A DNA stretch of 59,255 nt, taken from contig NC_049992.1 of the NCBI RefSeq assembly GCF_000003815.2, positions 15,114,092 through 15,173,346 on the forward strand, written 5' to 3'. The DNA comes from Branchiostoma floridae (Eukaryota; Chordata; Leptocardii; Amphioxiformes; Branchiostomatidae). A program made the position numbers and the translations under genes. Within the stretch, counting starts at the first letter, position 1, and every line of letters begins with the position of its first letter. Below are positions 54,601 through 59,255 of the stretch, one piece after another. The notes beneath the pieces were generated by a model, which saw only the letters and a list, made by a program, of their open reading frames with translations, searched no databases and was not told the DNA's origin.

Positions 54601-57029
54601 TGTAACATGCAGCGCGAAAGGTTCATGAACCACATGAATGCATTTCTTATTCAAGTATGTTGTTCAAATCTATGTGTAAAAAATTCAGTCATCAAAATTT
54701 GACCACTCTCAGGCAACTAGCGATGGAGCGCCATGAGTTTGAGCGCAAGAAAAAGCGTACCGTGTTGGGGCACCTCCCGTTAACAACAGCAATTCCAACA
54801 TCCGTGGCCAGATACATTATTTGAATTTACAAGAGCTGTACACAAAGCATTTTTTGATCATTCAATGGAAGTCTGTGCAATACAACTTAGAAACTGTTGG
54901 GATATACACCATAAAATACAGAGTCTGACTCCAGAACACCCATACCTGGTTTGAAAATGTTAGCCCAACCCAGGTTTGACATAATTTCTAACTATTATGT
55001 ACGGTCAACACATAGAATACATGGATCTAGCAATCTTTAAACCATAATTAATATGACATATAATGCAATGTTAGATAGATTTGGGAATAATTTTGACTGT
55101 TATATACATGTTGCAATGATTTAAGAATTCCACAAACTCATTATGTACAAGAAAGTGAATGACCTGTATTGAGTATTATTGCCATCACAGAACAATGTAA
55201 TCTGTGTCAGTCTAATAACAAGATGAGGAGTTGTACTAAAAAGACTTGGAATCATTATATGAAGTTATGTTTCAGACATTGAATACCTGTAGTTGTGCTT
55301 TTGTCCCTGTCAGGAGTGGTGATCTGTGAACTTGTTGGCGTTGATGTAACTGCAGTTGAACTTAACGTTGTGCTAGCAAGAGTGGCAGTATTGGTGGTAG
55401 TCTCTTCATGGCTACTGTTTTGTGGAACTGTTGCAGCTGCTGTGGGAGTGACCATGGGCCTGGTAGCAGATGTGTTATGCGCTGGACCAGATGTTGGTGT
55501 TGGCGTTGCTTGTTGGGGAAGTACACGATCTCCACACCTTGCATCCTTGCTTGCATTCCCATCTTCTCTCGTCATTAATCCCAATGCAGTACAACTTTGC
55601 GGAAGGAAAGCATTTTTGTTTAGAGCCATTTGCTAAATCTTGACAAAATTATATCTTAAAAGAACAGTTCAAAAAGCTTCTGAAATATGCTTAAGTTGAG
55701 TAAATCTCAGAGTACACTGCTACATGTAGACAGACATGTGAAAATTAGTAATTATTAGCTTACAAAACAGACTGTGTTTTGTAGATAATGATTTGCACAA
55801 AGATTTTCATGATGTTATTGAAAATGTACATGAATGTGACATTGATCCAGTTTTCCACTGAGAAGACAGACACTATGTACAATCTACAGCTTCTTTGTAC
55901 GAAGGAAATTCCCCTAGTTCTTTCCGACAAGCACAAAGAACTTTCTAGTAGGGTACCGCATGTCAGGTGAGTGACGCAGCCGGAATTCGAGAGGCAGGCC
56001 ATTATCCACCGGACTACACAATGTCATGCTTTAAATGTCGTTACTTAATGAGTGCCCATAGTGAAGTTAGTACTCACTTCGTCCAAGGTTTACACTTTTC
56101 AAATCTTGATGACCTCTTTGAGTAAGTGCCTGGAGGGCAGGGCTGACATACTGTATCTTTTCTGTAAGATCCTAAAAAGAATCCGTAAAACAGAAGGTGT
56201 CACATGACATGGCTACATGAAACCAAATGCACAGAATACAGTCAAACCTGTATCAGCGGCCACTTTTCCATGGCAGCCAGCTGGCCATTGCGGTCACTTT
56301 TTTGCCATTGACCTAGCATTAAAGAAATGGTCTATAGCCGCCACTTGTCCAATGCAGCCACATTTCTGAGTCCCTTGAATGGCCGCTATAGACAGGTTTG
56401 ACTGTAAAACATTTATGAAACTGCAATTTCAATAAACATTTACTGTTGAGTTCGATCCATGGCTAACTTGGTAGAACAAATTTTGTCAGACAACTTATGA
56501 AACAATTTGGCAGTAATCTTTATTGACTGTCATGATGAATTACATCTGATATGTTATTGCCATCATTTTAATTACCCAAGTAATAGTACTTAATAAACAA
56601 TCATTATGAACTTACTTAGCTCAGAGTAATTTGAATTCTTACTGTTAAAAACTTAGCTTATTGCCAGGCATTATAATTACCTTTTCTAACGACACCATAT
56701 CCGGCTGGACAAGGAGTGTGATCTCTACAGGTCTCATGATACTTGTATGTCCCCTTCTTGCACCGGCACTCTCTGTCGTGATGGGATGTACAGTTGCTTA
56801 TCTCTATTTCCCCCCACTGTTTGTCGCATGCGCTGCGACATCGTTGGCATTCCTTTAATCCATTATCAAATGCTGTAAAGGTATTTGGTGGACATCCCTC
56901 ACAAGTGGATACGTCATGGTTTTGCTCACAAGTGTCAAGGACATATGTCCCAGCAGGACACAGCTTGCAGCACTTGTGGCCATGGGGGTACTCAGTAACC
57001 TTGTTGCATCTTTGCCCCGGGGCTTCTGC
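51420..57029 (-). CDS. TNF receptor superfamily member with RHIM-like cytoplasmic motif (5'-partial)
   Basis: Exons, in transcript order: 57029-56681, 56156-56078, 55594-55287, 53313-53128, 52824-52754, 52165-52003 and 51637-51420. All phases fit; 457 aa are visible, signal peptide excepted. The ectodomain has TNFR cysteine-rich repeats: [76 protein letters not shown] roughly 80-residue Thr/Ser/Ala/Pro stalk follows, then a helix at about 268-290 ([20 protein letters not shown]) and YYYKK. The tail (about 165 aa) has no recognisable death domain. It carries PPQQLD (about 311-316), matching the minor TRAF consensus PxQxxD, and FVQIGTSN (VQIG at about 427-430), resembling the RHIM core. It is expected to be a plasma-membrane cytokine receptor. 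Confidence 0.88.
52003..52165 (-). CDS. Exon: TNFR cytoplasmic tail, middle
   Basis: Encodes [20 protein letters not shown], then [25 protein letters not shown] and FNLG. Acidic, then Gln/Asn-rich. Acceptor ACTTAG, donor GTAAGT. Confidence 0.8.
52754..52824 (-). CDS. Exon: TNFR tail with PPQQLD
   Basis: 71 nt encoding [20 protein letters not shown] then QALQ. Splice sites TTACAG and GTTTGT. PPQQLD fits the PxQxxD TRAF-binding pattern (known from LMP1-type sites). Confidence 0.8.
53128..53313 (-). CDS. Exon: TNFR transmembrane helix
   Basis: ATGCAG acceptor, GTGATT donor. Encodes [20 protein letters not shown], the hydrophobic helix [14 protein letters not shown] and the positive [11 protein letters not shown] stop-transfer, then GVPPI. 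Phase 1 at both ends. Confidence 0.9.
53695..54785. mobile_element. DNA transposon-like element in a TNFR intron
   Basis: Left end GTAACGGGGGGCGCCCTAAG ACGG and the inverse of the right end GTTAACGGGAGGTGCCCCAA CACGG match as roughly 22-bp terminal inverted repeats. AAAAAGCGTACCG occurs twice near the right end. No transposase frame is seen; the interior contains an assembly gap. Confidence 0.65.
54216..54315. other. Assembly gap (100 N)
   Basis: A run of exactly 100 N within a TNFR intron. Confidence 1.
55287..55594 (-). CDS. Exon: end of last cysteine-rich domain and mucin-like stalk
   Basis: It completes KCKPWTNCTALGLM and DARCGD, then enters a Thr/Ser/Pro/Ala-rich stretch ([20 protein letters not shown] and onward) suited to O-glycosylation. 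The acceptor AAAG at 55595-55598 is short of the usual pyrimidine tract but the frame and TNFR motif continuity support it. Confidence 0.85.
56078..56156 (-). CDS. Exon: TNFR cysteine-rich domain segment
   Basis: 79 nt encoding [20 protein letters not shown] then KCKPWTN across the junction. The acceptor must be AAAAG/ATACAG, 5 nt beyond a more obvious TTACAG, because only this keeps the cysteine frame. Donor GTGAGT. Confidence 0.82.
56239..56404. mobile_element. pogo-like MITE
   Basis: 166 bp with terminal inverted repeats CAGTCAAACCTGT(C/A)TA-GCGGCCA and a flanking TA on each side (56237-56238, 56405-56406), as for Tc1/mariner/pogo insertions. Intronic in the TNFR gene. Confidence 0.82.
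56681..57029 (-). CDS. Exon: TNFR cysteine-rich domains 1-3
   Basis: Acceptor TTTCAG before [20 protein letters not shown]; donor GTAATT after GYGVVRK. About 18 cysteines in TNFR spacing (CxxC pairs and CPAGTY/CPPNTF/CKKGTY A1-module starts). Phase 0 at the 5' end and phase 1 at the 3' end. Confidence 0.92.
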
Positions 57030-57974
57030 CTGAAATTAGAAAACTTAAATGTTACTTTGCATTCAACATTGCCACCCATGATTACAAGTCAAGTGTACCT
57101 GCATACATATTGAACACATAAAGTAAGCTAATTTCAAGATTACATCAGACAAATTCCAAGGCAAAACTGTTACAGTAACAAAACATAATGTTGTTATAAA
57201 TCAAGCAAAAGTCACAATTAAGATGCTTCACAAACACATTGAGGACCGGCAGCAATGTCACACCACATATACTTAACAAAAATATCTGTTGTGTTTAGTT
57301 TTGTCCTTAAATGCTTATTTATGGAAAGTAAACAATGCAAATAGAGATGACGATCTTTGAGAGCTCTCAGCTCTCTTTTTTTATTCTGCTTGCTACATAA
57401 ATAGTGTATTGAATAGTGATACAAGCTGATCTTTAACTTATATCAATTATATCTGAAATGAAGCATGGCACAGAATAAAGTTTGAGCAATCAATTACCCA
57501 TTGTTGTTCCCAGGCACTTCCTTAGCAGCATGTTGGAACAAAATTGACAGTTTGAGAAAGATTTACAATCATTATGATTATGATTATCATTAAAAGATTA
57601 TGTTAAACAGTCAATAATATATTATTTTGAAAGAATATGGTGAAAATCCCATCACCGGCTTCCTCTGCATTTTATGTTAGCCAGTCACAAAAGCAATCGT
57701 GTTTTTATCATAATATTTCAAGTTGTATTTCAAAAGTTGTAAACGGTCTTAAAAAGTCTTTCAGTTTGGTCAAGAAATACTTCTTCCCAGATAAAATGTT
57801 TTATTCCATTTGATGATTTACAAAATTTAATGTAACAATCAAGGCGTCTGCATTAGCATTACTGGCAGAGCTATCACAAAGATACAAAATTTGACATTCT
57901 ATAAAAATGTGCATAAAGATAATAAAAATACTATGCAAAAAAAAAATTACTGCTTTCAGTCCTTATAATTACTG

Positions 57975-58200
57975 TACTAGGGGTGGGTACCGGTACAGAA
58001 AATAGGTCCAGGTCTGGTTCGGGTCCAGAGGATCAGGTTCGGGTCCAGAACTGAACCTGGACCTGATTCATTCAGTGACAACTTGTGAAAGGACGATACT
58101 CAAAACAATGGTCCATTTCTCAACAAAGAAATCTGTTTTTGGGGTACTCGACTCCCACTGGCTTTTAAAATCCTACAAGGCTAACTGCCTCTGTACTATT
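57975..58200. repeat. Dispersed repeat rich in GGACCTG/GGTCC, copy 2
   Basis: GGGTACCGGTACAGAAAATA then GGTTCGGGTCCAGA; inverted relative to 4595-4940. Confidence 0.7.
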
Positions 58201-58419
58201 GACTGTAAAACTTGGTAGAAATTATCACTATAGAGTGCGAACTCAAAACCACCGCATGTAAGACGGCCCCAGCAGATGCAGGTTCAATGTTATTTGGAGT
58301 TTTCGTCTCATAGGAGGACTTCCGACCAAGGATGCAAGGGGTTCTTGTGTATAGCGGGTGCGTCATGCCCAAACATGCCCTATTAGGCCTGTCACTACTA
58401 GGTACACATTCACACCTGA

Positions 58420-58480
58420 GTTAGGCAAGGAAAGTCGTGTAAAGTGCCTTTCCCAAGGGTACAGGATCGATCTTGTCTAT
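58420..58480. repeat. SINE core fragment
   Basis: AAGGAAAGTCGTGTAAAGTG followed by CCTTTCCCAAGGG matches the body of the SINE at 8510-8977. No tRNA head is clear next to it. Confidence 0.6.
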
Positions 58481-59221
58481 ACACACTGTGATTTGGGCCC
58501 CTATACAATGTGTTTCAAAAAGGAGAGACTTTTACTAAGTTTTAGAAAAAGGTGAAAAATGTTGGCCAATTATTTCACTAAATTTGGCCCTCAAATTGCA
58601 TGAAATAGACTGTTTCTGAGGGTTGTAAGTTCAAAAATTTTCAGGGGGGAGGATTTCCCCAGACACTGCTTACCACGACTGAGATTAACCCCTATGCTGA
58701 CAAAAATCCTGGTAAGAACACTGAATATCAAACGCAAAAACATGGAACTTGATAATCAGTCACTGAAAGGTCAATTACTATTAGGTTATTACAAAGAATT
58801 TTCCACTGAGTAGTTACCCTATACAACATTTTTAAAAATTCAATACGGCCTGTGGTAATGTGTACAGCTGATAAATTACAAAGCATGGCAAATCTGTGGC
58901 AAACAGGTGCATCTATTCCCATGATCAGTACACAGTAAAAGTCATGTATACAAAGATGGCAGGTGTCTCGCCTCTGTGAATGTTACAGACTACTGAACTG
59001 TGTAAACAAGAACTTTGAACCCCTTACGAACAATGCCAAGTTGCAAAGTTTTTTTTAGCAACACCCTTCCTAAATAAAAGGTCAGGCTTCTTACTGTAGA
59101 CTGAGATTTAAACACCTGAGTCACTCATTTCAAAGATTTCCTGCTCAGATGTTCAAAGTCTTCTACTTCAGAGAGCAAATAGCAGTAGCGAAGTCTTACA
59201 AAGCCACTCAAAATAACTCAC

Positions 59222-59242
59222 CTGGTGACTGACAGGAACCAG
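59222..59242 (-). CDS. Possible TNFR microexon
   Basis: On the minus strand GGTAG/CTGGTTCCTGTCAGTCACCAG/GTGAGT would encode LVPVSHQ and join in phase 0 to AEAPGQRC, as the end of a signal peptide might. It rests on a good donor and a fitting phase only, at the window edge. Confidence 0.25.
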
Positions 59243-59255
59243 CTACCATAAAGGG

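Larger units (their letters stand above)
57030..59255. other. TNFR upstream intron region
   Basis: No strong exon apart from the possible microexon. A dispersed GGTCCAGG-rich repeat (57975-58200) and a SINE fragment (58420-58480) are present. Confidence 0.4.

Overview
The window is nuclear DNA of a multicellular animal, most likely an amphioxus-like invertebrate chordate (organism inferred, not proven). GT..AG introns, single-exon Ig, SH3, TNFR and BTB-Kelch modules, tRNA-headed SINEs, many short inverted-repeat elements and microsatellites all point to a metazoan. Nothing bacterial (operons, Shine-Dalgarno sites, CRISPR) is visible. Four exact 100-N runs (28990-29089, 31001-31100, 48892-48991, 54216-54315) are assembly gaps.

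Layout. (1) 1-7718: no convincing exon; palindromic elements, a duplicated 178-bp block and one MITE. (2) 7719-13051 (+): 3' part of an immunoglobulin-superfamily receptor gene with two Ig exons, a transmembrane exon, a linker exon, an SH3 exon and a short terminal exon; 3'UTR to about 15.4 kb. All visible introns are phase 1. (3) 16.4-42.4 kb: a local family of low-complexity acidic and coiled-coil proteins, here called A (-), B (+), C (+), D (-, broken by gaps), E (+) and F (+, four exons). A, B, D, E and F share a coiled-coil module around a [STA]QT[ED]xD-like core (S-E-T in A). A/B and D/E lie head to head. C shares only the K/E-rich style. (4) 45960-48763 (+): a BTB-BACK-Kelch gene in four exons. 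(5) 51420-57029 (-), continuing beyond the window: a TNF-receptor-superfamily gene with cysteine-rich repeats, a Thr/Ser-rich stalk, a transmembrane helix and a cytoplasmic tail that has no visible death domain but carries a PxQxxD TRAF-type motif and a C-terminal F-VQIG-TSN sequence resembling the RHIM amyloid core.

The most interesting signals are the RHIM-like TNFR tail; the Ig-TM-SH3 receptor, whose SH3 splice acceptor lies at the end of an 82-bp minisatellite repeating a TACTAAC branch point plus acceptor, each decoy leading to an immediate stop; and the tandem acidic/coiled-coil family, which I do not recognise as any named family. No shared pathway is shown by the sequence. Two speculative links are noted: R/KQLPPL tails in A and E could be SH3 ligands, and both receptors look like signalling proteins.

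Coordinates of exons were set by hand from splice consensus and reading-frame continuity. Transcription starts and 5' exons are not resolved for most genes.
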